A stretch of DNA of 38,865 nucleotides from Klebsiella pneumoniae. GTDB lineage: Bacteria; Pseudomonadota; Gammaproteobacteria; Ga0077536. The translations under genes and the position numbers were made by a program. Under the pieces are notes generated by a model. It saw only the letters and a program-made list of their open reading frames with translations, was not told the origin of the DNA and did no database searches. Shown piece by piece: positions 15,809 to 22,938 of this stretch. The DNA is taken from NCBI GenBank assembly GCA_945861225.1, contig CAMATU010000010.1:1-38865 (forward strand), read 5' to 3'. Every line of letters begins with the position of its first letter. Positions within the stretch are counted from its first letter, which is position 1.

Positions 15809-16474
15809 ATGAAAGCGGTGGTTAAGCCTGAGCGGCAGCGTTTGGCGCCTGACGCGCGTCAACAGCAAATCCTTGAAGGGGCTATCGCGCACTTCGCTGA
15901 ATTTGGCTTTGAGGGTGGCACCCGTGCGCTCGCGCAGCATCTCGGGATAAGTCAGGCACTGCTGTTCCGTTACTTTCCGACCAAGGCATCCTTGGTTGAT
16001 CGTGTTTACGAAGTGATGTTCCTGAACCGTTGGAACCCCACGTGGAAGGCGCTCCTCACGAACCGCGAGATCGCCCTTGCAGATCGTTTAAAGGCGTTCT
16101 ACAAGGATTACAACCGCAGCATTGATCGCTACGAAGTGATCCGAATTTCCCTGTTCTCTGCGCTGCGCAACGAAACCATCAGTCAACGTTACGTGGCGCG
16201 GATTCGCGAACAATTGATCACGCCAATTGCGGAGGAGTGTCGCGCTTACCTGGGATTGACGACGAGTGACGTGCTGGCGATTCTGCCGCTCGAGGAACAA
16301 TTGGTGTTGAGTCTGCATGCGACTGTCATCTACGGCATCATGCGCAAGCATGTTTTCCACGCGGCGCCCCCGACCGACACCGAGTTCTTAATCGAACTCT
16401 ATGTGGATGGCTTCGTGCGCAACGCCGAGGACGCCTTTAAGCGGGTGCATGCCAGGGTCCAAACGGACCGCTAA
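15809..16474 (+). CDS. TetR/AcrR family transcriptional regulator
   Basis: A 221-residue regulator. The N-terminal helix-turn-helix spans about residues 17-65, with ILEGAIAHFAEFGFEGGT, then the recognition helix region LGISQALLFRYFPTKASL. The C-terminal ligand domain is helical and unassignable. It starts 7 bp after the SDR stop, so it is the last gene of the operon and probably its repressor, perhaps binding the inverted repeat at 11885-11912. No good Shine-Dalgarno is visible; expression may rely on coupling to the SDR gene, whose premature stop could reduce it. Confidence 0.88.
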   Translation: MKAVVKPERQRLAPDARQQQILEGAIAHFAEFGFEGGTRALAQHLGISQALLFRYFPTKASLVDRVYEVMFLNRWNPTWKALLTNREIALADRLKAFYKDYNRSIDRYEVIRISLFSALRNETISQRYVARIREQLITPIAEECRAYLGLTTSDVLAILPLEEQLVLSLHATVIYGIMRKHVFHAAPPTDTEFLIELYVDGFVRNAEDAFKRVHARVQTDR

Positions 16475-16504
16475 CCAGACGGATGAGAGCGACCCCAACC
16501 CTAG

Positions 16505-16533
16505 CCCGTCGCTGCGAGGGCGCAGCCGACGGG
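16505..16533. terminator. Hairpin between convergent TetR and cupin genes
   Basis: CCCGTCG-CTGCG and CGCAG-C-CGACGGG (16505-16516, 16521-16533) pair with one bulge. The position between two convergent 3' ends suits a bidirectional terminator, but neither side has a T-run. Low confidence as an intrinsic terminator. Confidence 0.35.
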
Positions 16534-16564
16534 TGGAGAAAACCCTCGATGTGAACGAGGAGGT

Positions 16565-17257
16565 TTACTTCATCGCTCGACGCGCCACCTTGACCACCGG
16601 CTTAGCCATGGCGCCGCGTCGCTTAGCCACCGCTTTTTCGGGGGCAGTCTTGCTGACTTTGGTCGATACCGTCTTGGCCTTGCGCGCGGGCTTGCCAGCC
16701 AGTAAGCCGGCTGCTTCCAGCACAGTCATCGCTTCCTTACTGAATTCCGCCTGCGGAGCGTCCCCCGAAATCACGAACAGCAAGGTCGAATGAACGTTTT
16801 TCGGGCCTTTGGTGACATTCTCGAAACGTCGAATGCAACCGGGTGGGAAGGAAATCACGTCCAGCGGCGCAAGGTCGAAATAATCGACCTTGCCGTTCGG
16901 TTGCTCCCAGCTCGCGCGCCAGGTGCCGGTGATACAGACAAAGGTTTCGTTAGTATCGTGGTTATGCATCATCGGGCCCTTGCCTGGTAGTGCGCGGCAG
17001 AAGCCTAAGTTAAAGCCTTCCGAAATCTTGACCGCCGCCATGCGCGCGGCCTCAGCGCCGACCGGCGAATGCAGGCCGCCAGCCTCGTCCGGTGGAGGCT
17101 GAAAGCCGATGACGTTGTAGAGCAGACGTTCAGCGCTTGGATGATAACTGTCCGGCAGACCGCCATCCGATCCTTTAAGTGCAGCGAAGCGCGCGACGCG
17201 CTTGGCCATTTCCTTACGCGAAAAATATTTGCGCGGGATTTTTTCTTCGAACTGCAT
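16565..17257 (-). CDS. Cupin-domain protein with a histone-H1-like basic tail
   Basis: A 230-residue protein. A single cupin barrel lies at about 85-165, with motif 1 HNHDTNETFVCITG giving two His and a Glu for a metal, and LDVISFPPGCIRRFEN as the following strand. From about 183 the chain becomes an Ala/Lys/Arg/Val-rich tail (ARKAKTVSTKVSKTAPEKA), low in acidic residues and resembling bacterial H1-like DNA-binding tails. A cupin joined to such a tail is unusual. AAGGAGG precedes the ATG by 6 nt. It is convergent with the TetR gene. Substrate and role unknown; the tail may bind nucleic acid or be disordered. Confidence 0.8.
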   Translation of the reverse strand: MQFEEKIPRKYFSRKEMAKRVARFAALKGSDGGLPDSYHPSAERLLYNVIGFQPPPDEAGGLHSPVGAEAARMAAVKISEGFNLGFCRALPGKGPMMHNHDTNETFVCITGTWRASWEQPNGKVDYFDLAPLDVISFPPGCIRRFENVTKGPKNVHSTLLFVISGDAPQAEFSKEAMTVLEAAGLLAGKPARKAKTVSTKVSKTAPEKAVAKRRGAMAKPVVKVARRAMK

Positions 17258-17324
17258 ACGGCCTCCTTATTAAGTGGTCACGTCTGATTGAAGTTGCTAT
17301 TCGCCATTTTATAAAACAACGCTG

Positions 17325-18167
17325 CTAGGCTCCACCTGGCATTTCAGCGTCGGCGTCGGCTTCGGTTACAAAATTGCGGATGATGACTCCGCCAGATTTC
17401 TCATCGTGCTCAAGGGTGAGTAACTTTCGATTTTCCGCTTCGTCGAGCAAGCGACTAAAAGATCGGAAGCCATAATAGGATTCATTGAAACCGGGTTGGC
17501 GACGCTTGAGTGCCTGCTTGACCATCGAACCCCAAATTTTGTCTTCGGCCCCGCGCTCGGCGAACAGCGCCTCGACGGTTTCCATCACGATATCGATCGC
17601 TTCCTGGCTGCGATCCTGTTCCGCAGTCACGGCCGGGGTTGCGGCGGTGGCTGGCACTGGCGCTTTACGCCGCGGTCGACGCTGCTTTTCGACACGCACG
17701 AGATCATCGTAATAAATGAACTCGTCGCAGTTTGAAATTAATAGATCGGAGGACGACGATTTGATCCCGACCCCGATCACCGTCTTGTTGTTTTCGCGCA
17801 GCTTGCTGACCAGGGGCGAGAAATCCGAATCTCCGCTGATAATCACAAAAGTGTCGACGTGTGACTTGGTGTAGCAGAGATCGAGCGCATCGACAACCAT
17901 GCGGATGTCTGCGGAATTCTTGCCCGAGATCCGCACATGCGGGATCTCGATCAGCTCGAATGCTGCTTCGTGCATTGCGTTCTTGAAATCCTTGTAGCGA
18001 TCCCAATCGCAGTAGGCTTTCTTGAGCACGATGTTACCCTTCAGCAACAGGCGCTCGAGCACCTTACCGATATCGAAGCGCGCGTACTTGGCATCGCGCG
18101 CGCCCAGCGCGACGTTCTCGAAATCGCAGTACAAGGCCATGCTGCGGGTGTCTGTCTGATCTGCCAT
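17325..18167 (-). CDS. NYN-domain (PIN-like) RNase-fold protein with C-terminal LOTUS/OST-HTH domain
   Basis: A 280-residue protein. The NYN domain (about 8-160) has the acidic residues of this nuclease fold: D15 (YCDFEN), D in NSADIRMVVDAL and the SGDSDFSPLV motif, which bind a metal and support RNA cleavage. A linker rich in Ala/Pro/Arg follows. The C-terminal part (about 195-265) has SMVKQALKRRQPGFNESYYG and FSRLLDEAENRKLL, typical of the OST-HTH/LOTUS RNA-binding domain. The arrangement is widespread in proteobacteria (LabA-like proteins) but its target RNAs are unknown. It lies downstream of prkB on the same strand with a hairpin between them. Confidence 0.88.
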   Translation of the reverse strand: MADQTDTRSMALYCDFENVALGARDAKYARFDIGKVLERLLLKGNIVLKKAYCDWDRYKDFKNAMHEAAFELIEIPHVRISGKNSADIRMVVDALDLCYTKSHVDTFVIISGDSDFSPLVSKLRENNKTVIGVGIKSSSSDLLISNCDEFIYYDDLVRVEKQRRPRRKAPVPATAATPAVTAEQDRSQEAIDIVMETVEALFAERGAEDKIWGSMVKQALKRRQPGFNESYYGFRSFSRLLDEAENRKLLTLEHDEKSGGVIIRNFVTEADADAEMPGGA

Positions 18168-18257
18168 CGGTACCTACTTGCGAATTAATTATGCCGTGGA
18201 ATTACTGGGCGAGTGCTTTCGAGTGGAGTTTACTCTGATCTGTGCTCTCGGCGCCGC

Positions 18258-18286
18258 CTGGCCCGTGGCAGTCAGCCACGGGCCAG
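18258..18286 (-). terminator. Perfect 12-bp hairpin at the prkB stop codon
   Basis: CTGGCCCGTGGC (18258-18269) and GCCACGGGCCAG (18275-18286) are perfect reverse complements with a 5-nt loop. The prkB stop codon (18272-18274) lies in that loop. A strong stem at an operon end suggests a terminator or 3' protector. There is no T-run after it on the minus strand. Confidence 0.5.
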
Positions 18287-19156
18287 GGCATGCGTGCGCT
18301 TTTCCATCATTTGCCACAGTAGCGGTGTAAACACCAATTGCAGCGCGAGATCCATCTTGCCGCCCGGACACACGATGGTGTTCGCGCGCGACATGAACGC
18401 GCCCTGCAACATGGACAGCAGATAGGGAAAGTCAATCCCGCGCGGATTCGCAAAACGAATCACCAGGAATGATTCATCCGCGCTGGGAATATGTCGCGCG
18501 ACGAACGGATTGGAGGTGTCCACCACCGGTACGCGCTGAAAGTTGATATGGGTATGCGAGAACTGCGGCACCACATAGTGCACATAATCATGCATGCGGC
18601 GCAGGATGGTATCCGTAACGGCCTCGGTGCTGTAGCCGCGTAGCGCCTTATCGCGGTGAAGCTTTTGGATCCACTCGAGGTTGATCACGGGCGCCACGCC
18701 AATCAGCAGGTCCGGATATTGAGCGATGTTGAGCGCAGGGTTGACGATTCCGCCATGCAGACCTTCATAGAACAGCAATTCGTTAGGTTCTGGTAAGGGC
18801 TGCCACGCAGTAAAAGTGCCTGCGAGTTGCTGATAGGTTGCGGCTTCCGCCTCGCTATGCAGGTAGCGTCGCGCCTGGCCACGGCCTGTTTCTGCATAAT
18901 CGCGGAACAAAGCCTCCAGCTCTGCGAAGAGATTATTTTCCGGGCCGAAGTGGCTGAAATTAGGATTGCCACGATTGATTTCTTCGCGCAATTTTTGCGT
19001 CATTTCGGCACGGTCATAGCGATGGAAGCTGTCGCCTTCGACATAGGCCGCGGCGACCCCTTCACGCCGAAAAATCTGCTCGAAGGTGCGCATGATGGAG
19101 GTTGTTCCCGCACCGGAAGAACCCGTGACTGCCACGATGGGATGTTTTGCTGACAT
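18272..19156 (-). CDS. prkB: Phosphoribulokinase-like kinase (PrkB)
   Basis: A 294-residue P-loop kinase of the proteobacterial PrkB type. Walker A is GSSGAGTTS (12-20), followed by YVEGDSFHRYDR, NPNFSHFGPENN, YEGLHGG and IQKLHRDKALRGYSTE. Phosphoribulokinase makes ribulose 1,5-bisphosphate, but many gammaproteobacteria without RuBisCO have this gene and its role there is unclear. No RuBisCO or other Calvin-cycle gene is in the window. The upstream site is weak. Divergent from the FrnE-like gene (172 bp). Identity is firm, physiological function is not. Confidence 0.92.
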   Translation of the reverse strand: MSAKHPIVAVTGSSGAGTTSIMRTFEQIFRREGVAAAYVEGDSFHRYDRAEMTQKLREEINRGNPNFSHFGPENNLFAELEALFRDYAETGRGQARRYLHSEAEAATYQQLAGTFTAWQPLPEPNELLFYEGLHGGIVNPALNIAQYPDLLIGVAPVINLEWIQKLHRDKALRGYSTEAVTDTILRRMHDYVHYVVPQFSHTHINFQRVPVVDTSNPFVARHIPSADESFLVIRFANPRGIDFPYLLSMLQGAFMSRANTIVCPGGKMDLALQLVFTPLLWQMMEKRTHALARG

Positions 19157-19254
19157 TGCGCAATGCTAAGAGATAAAGGCCGCGCCGTGAATTTGTTTGT
19201 ACGAAACCGTGCGCCGCCGGCATGACTGTCCTCCTCGGATGTGGTACACCTCTG

Positions 19255-19282
19255 ACGGCACCAGGGCAGTCCCTGGTGCCGT
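19255..19282. other. Perfect 12-bp hairpin upstream of the DsbA-family gene
   Basis: ACGGCACCAGGG (19255-19266) and CCCTGGTGCCGT (19271-19282) are perfect reverse complements with loop CAGT. It sits 47 bp before the ATG at 19329, within the divergent prkB/frnE-like spacer. It could be a leader stem or an attenuator. No T-run follows on either strand. Confidence 0.5.
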
Positions 19283-19328
19283 AACCAACGTCTCTTTAAA
19301 ACGCGCCCGGATTCAAGCGAGGAGCGCC

Positions 19329-19976
19329 ATGAAAACCGCCATCAAAATTGACTTCGTCTCGGATGTGTCCTGCCCATGGTGCGTGATCGGCCTGAAATCG
19401 CTGGAGGTTGCGCTGGCCAGCGTAGACCAGGAAATCGTCGCCGATCTCCACTTCCAACCCTTTGAACTCAATCCTCAGATGCCACCAGAGGGTCAAAATC
19501 TGGATGAACATTTGCTCCAGAAATACGGCCGCACAGCAGCGGAATTCGCCGACACGCGCGAAGCCATCCGCAGTCGCGGCGAGGAACTCGGCTTTGCCTT
19601 CGTGATGGACAAGCGTGATCGCATCTACAACACCTTCGATGCCCACCGCTTATTGCACTGGGCCGAAATCGAAGGTCACCAACAAACCCTCAAGCACGCG
19701 TTGTTCCGTGCGTACTTCACGGACGGCGAAGCGCCCTCAGATCACGCGGTGCTTGTGCGACTGGCCGGGGAGTCCGGGCTAGACCCGGCCCGTGCGCAAG
19801 AAATTCTCGAATCAGACACCTATGCCAAAGACGTCCGCGCGCGCCAGCGTCGCTATACCGAAGCGGGCATTCACGCAGTGCCGGCCGTGATTATCAACGA
19901 TCAATATTTGATTCAAGGTGGCCAACCCACGGAAGTTTTCACGCAGGCCCTGCGGGAGATCGCGCAGCGAAAATAG
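19329..19976 (+). CDS. DsbA-family (FrnE-like) thioredoxin-fold oxidoreductase
   Basis: A 215-residue protein with a thioredoxin fold and helical insert. The redox motif is C15-PW-C18 (VSCPWCVIG), and the cis-proline is in HAVPAVIINDQYLI. FNTFDAHRL-type sequence (here YNTFDAHRLLHWAE) and the IQGGQP end are typical of cytoplasmic FrnE-like proteins, which lack a signal peptide. They are linked to redox and oxidative stress tolerance. The ATG at 19329 follows GAGGAGC; a longer in-frame start at 19197 has no homology. The hydroxypyruvate isomerase gene starts 11 bp later, so both are one transcript. Confidence 0.9.
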   Translation: MKTAIKIDFVSDVSCPWCVIGLKSLEVALASVDQEIVADLHFQPFELNPQMPPEGQNLDEHLLQKYGRTAAEFADTREAIRSRGEELGFAFVMDKRDRIYNTFDAHRLLHWAEIEGHQQTLKHALFRAYFTDGEAPSDHAVLVRLAGESGLDPARAQEILESDTYAKDVRARQRRYTEAGIHAVPAVIINDQYLIQGGQPTEVFTQALREIAQRK

Positions 19977-19987
19977 CGACTACCGAA

Positions 19988-20761
19988 ATGCCTCGCTTTG
20001 CCGCCAATCTGTCATTGATGTTCACCGAGGTGCCGTTTCTCGAGCGTTTCGAGGCCGCTGCTCGTGCAGGCTTCACCGCGGTCGAATATCTTTTTCCCTA
20101 TGCGTACCCCATTCCTGAACTGGCGGCGCGTCTCGCGGCCTGCGGTCTCGAGCAGGTTCTTTTTAACGGGCCGCCCGGGGATTTCATCCATGCCGGCGAG
20201 CGTGGCCTCGCCGCCTTGCCGGAGCGCGAGTCAGAATTTCTGGAGGGGCTGTCGCTGGCGCTGGAATACGCGAATGCGCTGCGCTGCCCGCAGCTTCACA
20301 TCATGGCGGGCCTCACCCACCAGGGCGCGAAGCGCGCGACCTTTGTGCGCAACATGCAGCGCGCCGCACGCCTGGCCGCGACCTGCAATGTGCAATTGCT
20401 GATCGAGCCAATCAATACGCGTGACATCCCTGGCTATCTCATCAATCGCACTTCGGAGGCGCTGGCCTTGATCGCACTGATTGGCGAGACCAATGTGCGA
20501 TTGCAATTTGATATCTATCACCGCCAAATCATGGAGGGCGACCTGCTCGCCGCGATCGACGAATTCGGCGCCTATGCCGCCCATGTGCAGATTGCACAGC
20601 CGCCCGACCGTGGCGAACCTGACGATGGCGAAATCGACTACCGCCGGGTGTTCAGCGCCTTGGATACCGTAGGCTACACGGGTTGGATCGGCTGTGAGTA
20701 CAAGCCACGCGGCGATACTGTGGCCGGTCTGTCATGGTTAACCACCCTACTTGGTCCCTAA
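19988..20761 (+). CDS. hyi: Hydroxypyruvate isomerase family protein
   Basis: A 257-residue TIM-barrel enzyme that interconverts hydroxypyruvate and tartronate semialdehyde, or a close relative acting on a related sugar (OtnI type). It starts with MPRFAANLSLMFTEVPF, typical of Hyi. Catalytic glutamates are E140 (LLIEPINTRDIPGY) and E237 (IGCEYKP), with metal-binding D175 and H178 (FDIYHRQ). No glyoxylate carboligase or tartronate semialdehyde reductase is nearby, so the pathway is not fixed by context. It starts 11 bp after the FrnE-like gene. No clear Shine-Dalgarno, suggesting coupled translation. Confidence 0.88.
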   Translation: MPRFAANLSLMFTEVPFLERFEAAARAGFTAVEYLFPYAYPIPELAARLAACGLEQVLFNGPPGDFIHAGERGLAALPERESEFLEGLSLALEYANALRCPQLHIMAGLTHQGAKRATFVRNMQRAARLAATCNVQLLIEPINTRDIPGYLINRTSEALALIALIGETNVRLQFDIYHRQIMEGDLLAAIDEFGAYAAHVQIAQPPDRGEPDDGEIDYRRVFSALDTVGYTGWIGCEYKPRGDTVAGLSWLTTLLGP

Positions 20762-20835
20762 AAGTGTGATGACTCGAATGGCACTTACTAAGGCACATGA
20801 CAAAGCTAAGCCTCACGCGCGTCGATCTTATGACC

Positions 20836-20897
20836 GTAGGAGCGGCTTCAGCCGCGAACAGCCCTGAGTCGCCCATCGCGGCTGAAGCCGCTCCTAC
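20836..20897. repeat. GTAG-type REP pair (inverted), second copy
   Basis: The 22-bp arms 20836-20857 and 20876-20897 are perfect reverse complements, each starting GTAGGAGCGGC, with an 18-bp spacer. Same family, length and spacer size as 6488-6549. The compensating T/C difference in both arms keeps the stem intact. It lies between hyi and the phosphohexomutase gene. Confidence 0.9.
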
Positions 20898-20979
20898 CAA
20901 AATGCCTGCTAGGTCTGGCGTGTCTTCCTGGCGACGCTTAAACCAATGCCTTTTCCCTTAAGTTAAGTGCCATTCTGTT

Positions 20980-22632
20980 ATGACTCTATCTTTGCAATAT
21001 CCCGCAGATTCGCTTGGCGCGGCGCTCAACTACATGCCGAAAGCGCTCAATTTCGGCACCAGCGGTCGCCGCGGCGAGGTGCTCGACCTCACCCAATTGG
21101 AAATCTTTCTCAATGCGCGCGCCGAGCTCGACTACCTTTTAGCCCTTCCACTTGCGCAAGGTGGCATCCGATCTGGCCAGGCGTTTTACCTGGCACACGA
21201 TCTGCGGGCAAGCTCGATTCACTTCGTACCGAGCCAGGGTGGTCGCGGCGAACTCGCGCAGGCGATCGAACTCGCTATTCACGACGCCGGGCTGGTGCCG
21301 ATAAATCTAGGCGAGATCCCGACACCTGCGTTGACGGCGTTTGCGATGTCGAAGGGCAGTGGCAGCATGATGATCACTGGCAGCCATATTCCGTTTGAGC
21401 GCAATGGCTACAAAACGAACAGCGCGCACGGCGAGTTACTCAAAGATGATGAAGCGCCGATTAATCTCCACGTTGAGCGTTGGCGCCAGCGCCTGCTAGC
21501 GGAACCTTTTGCGCACTCTCGATTTGCGGCCGATGGCAGCTTCAAGCACGGACCGCGCAAACTTGTCGCGCCTATGCGCGACGGGCGCGACGCCTATCTT
21601 CGACGCTACCGCGAATTTTTCGGTGCCACCTGTCTGCAAGGACTGCGCGTATTGGTGTATCAGCATTCTGCAGTGGGTCGCGATTTATTGGTCGAGATGT
21701 TGCGCCAAGTCGGTGCGGAGGCGATCCCCGTCGGCCGTAGCGAGACCTTCGTGCCGATCGATACCGAAGCAATCGATGACACGACATTAGCGTTGATTCA
21801 GGGCTTGGCGCACGCGGCAAGCATGAATGGCCAGCGCTTCGATGCACTCGTCGCCACCGATGGCGACAGCGATCGTCCCTTGCTCATCGGGCTCGATTAC
21901 GACGGTTCCACACCACCACAGGCCCAATTTTTTGGTGGCGATCTGGTCGGCATGCTCGTCGCCGAAGCGCTGGGAGCCGATGCTGCGGTCATTCCTATCA
22001 GTTGCAACGATGCGATTGATCGCGGCGCCCTCGCAGCCGTGCTCGAACCCAAAACCCGGATTGGCTCACCCTATGTGATTGCGGGCATGAATCAGGCGCG
22101 TCGTAACGGACGGCAACGAATCTGCGGATGGGAAGCGAATGGTGGCTTTCTAACCGGTTCTGATATTGAGCGTGCGGGCCGAAACCTGCCTGCGCTGCCC
22201 ACCCGCGATGCGTTCCTCCCGATCCTTTGCGTGTTGGCCCGCATGGCTTCGCGGCGCGTGCCTATGCAGGAGCTCTTCGCCGAGCTGCCGCGCAGATTTA
22301 GTCGCGCCGGGCTGTTGCGCAACTTCCCGCGCGCCGCGAGCCAGAAAATTCTCACTGCATTGACCGCATTTTCAAATAACGCACCGCCAATAGAAACTTT
22401 CTTTACGCCACAGGCGGGCTTCGGCAGTCTCACCAAGCTCGACCAAACAGATGGAGTGCGACTGTACTTCTCTAACGGCGACGTGGCGCATGTCCGCCCG
22501 TCCGGCAATGCTGACGAACTCAGAATCTATGCGGTCGCCGACACCCAGGCGCGCGCGGATGAAATAGTGAACCTGGGAGTGGCTGAACCTGCAGGGATAT
22601 TACGGCGCTTATCGAAGGCCTTCGCGGCTTGA
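20980..22632 (+). CDS. Phosphomannomutase/phosphoglucomutase family protein
   Basis: A 550-residue alpha-D-phosphohexomutase. Four-domain signatures are present: the phosphoserine loop MITGSHIPFERNGYK with S135, the Mg loop DGDSDRP (294-300), the sugar-selecting loop GWEANGGF (383-390) and the phosphate-binding loop RPSGNADE (506-513). The loop reads TGSHIP where most relatives have TASHNP. The protein is about 80-100 residues longer than standard ManB/AlgC, mostly in the first two domains. Whether mannose or glucose phosphates are preferred cannot be told. The start at 20980 lacks a good ribosome site; ATG at 21034 (MPKALNFGTSG) is an alternative. Confidence 0.87.
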   Translation: MTLSLQYPADSLGAALNYMPKALNFGTSGRRGEVLDLTQLEIFLNARAELDYLLALPLAQGGIRSGQAFYLAHDLRASSIHFVPSQGGRGELAQAIELAIHDAGLVPINLGEIPTPALTAFAMSKGSGSMMITGSHIPFERNGYKTNSAHGELLKDDEAPINLHVERWRQRLLAEPFAHSRFAADGSFKHGPRKLVAPMRDGRDAYLRRYREFFGATCLQGLRVLVYQHSAVGRDLLVEMLRQVGAEAIPVGRSETFVPIDTEAIDDTTLALIQGLAHAASMNGQRFDALVATDGDSDRPLLIGLDYDGSTPPQAQFFGGDLVGMLVAEALGADAAVIPISCNDAIDRGALAAVLEPKTRIGSPYVIAGMNQARRNGRQRICGWEANGGFLTGSDIERAGRNLPALPTRDAFLPILCVLARMASRRVPMQELFAELPRRFSRAGLLRNFPRAASQKILTALTAFSNNAPPIETFFTPQAGFGSLTKLDQTDGVRLYFSNGDVAHVRPSGNADELRIYAVADTQARADEIVNLGVAEPAGILRRLSKAFAA

Positions 22633-22673
22633 ATTGACCACTTTTTGGGCTCAGAAATACGGGCAGCAAAGAG

Positions 22674-22898
22674 CTGCTGGCAGAGAAGACTGGTCAGAGC
22701 GGGCCTCCTGCGCAAGCGAGCCATGGATGGCATGAGCGCCGCGCGGGCGGCAACGAAGCAATTCAAGGGTGAGCAGCGAAGCTGCGAACGCCCGGTCAAG
22801 GATGACCGGGCCGGACTTTTCCAGCTTTCAGCATGCAGGAGCATGCGCTGGAAAAGAATTGCGCAGTGGTAGCGGCGACCAGTCTTCTCTGCCAGCAG
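22674..22898. mobile_element. 225-bp structured element with 22-bp perfect terminal inverted repeats (MITE-like or ncRNA)
   Basis: The ends 22674-22695 (CTGCTGGCAGAGAAG...) and 22877-22898 (...CTTCTCTGCCAGCAG) are perfect 22-bp reverse complements. Inside are further stems: CCCGGTC/GACCGGG and TTTTCCAG/CTGGAAAA, the latter enclosing a GCATGC/GCATGC pair. No protein is convincingly encoded. It fills the 306-bp gap between the phosphohexomutase and BVMO 3' ends. A non-autonomous transposable element or a folded RNA would both fit. I found no clear target-site duplication. Confidence 0.55.
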
Positions 22899-22938
22899 CG
22901 ATCAGCACGGTGCCAAGTATTTCCGCGCCCCTATCTAG

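Noticed and set aside
18272-19156. Evidence for Calvin-cycle autotrophy
   Set aside because: PrkB occurs in many heterotrophs and no RuBisCO or partner gene is in the window.
22664-22907. CAGCA target-site duplication around the 225-bp element
   Set aside because: The two CAGCA words lie at different distances from the ends (5 and 4 nt) and are short enough to be chance.
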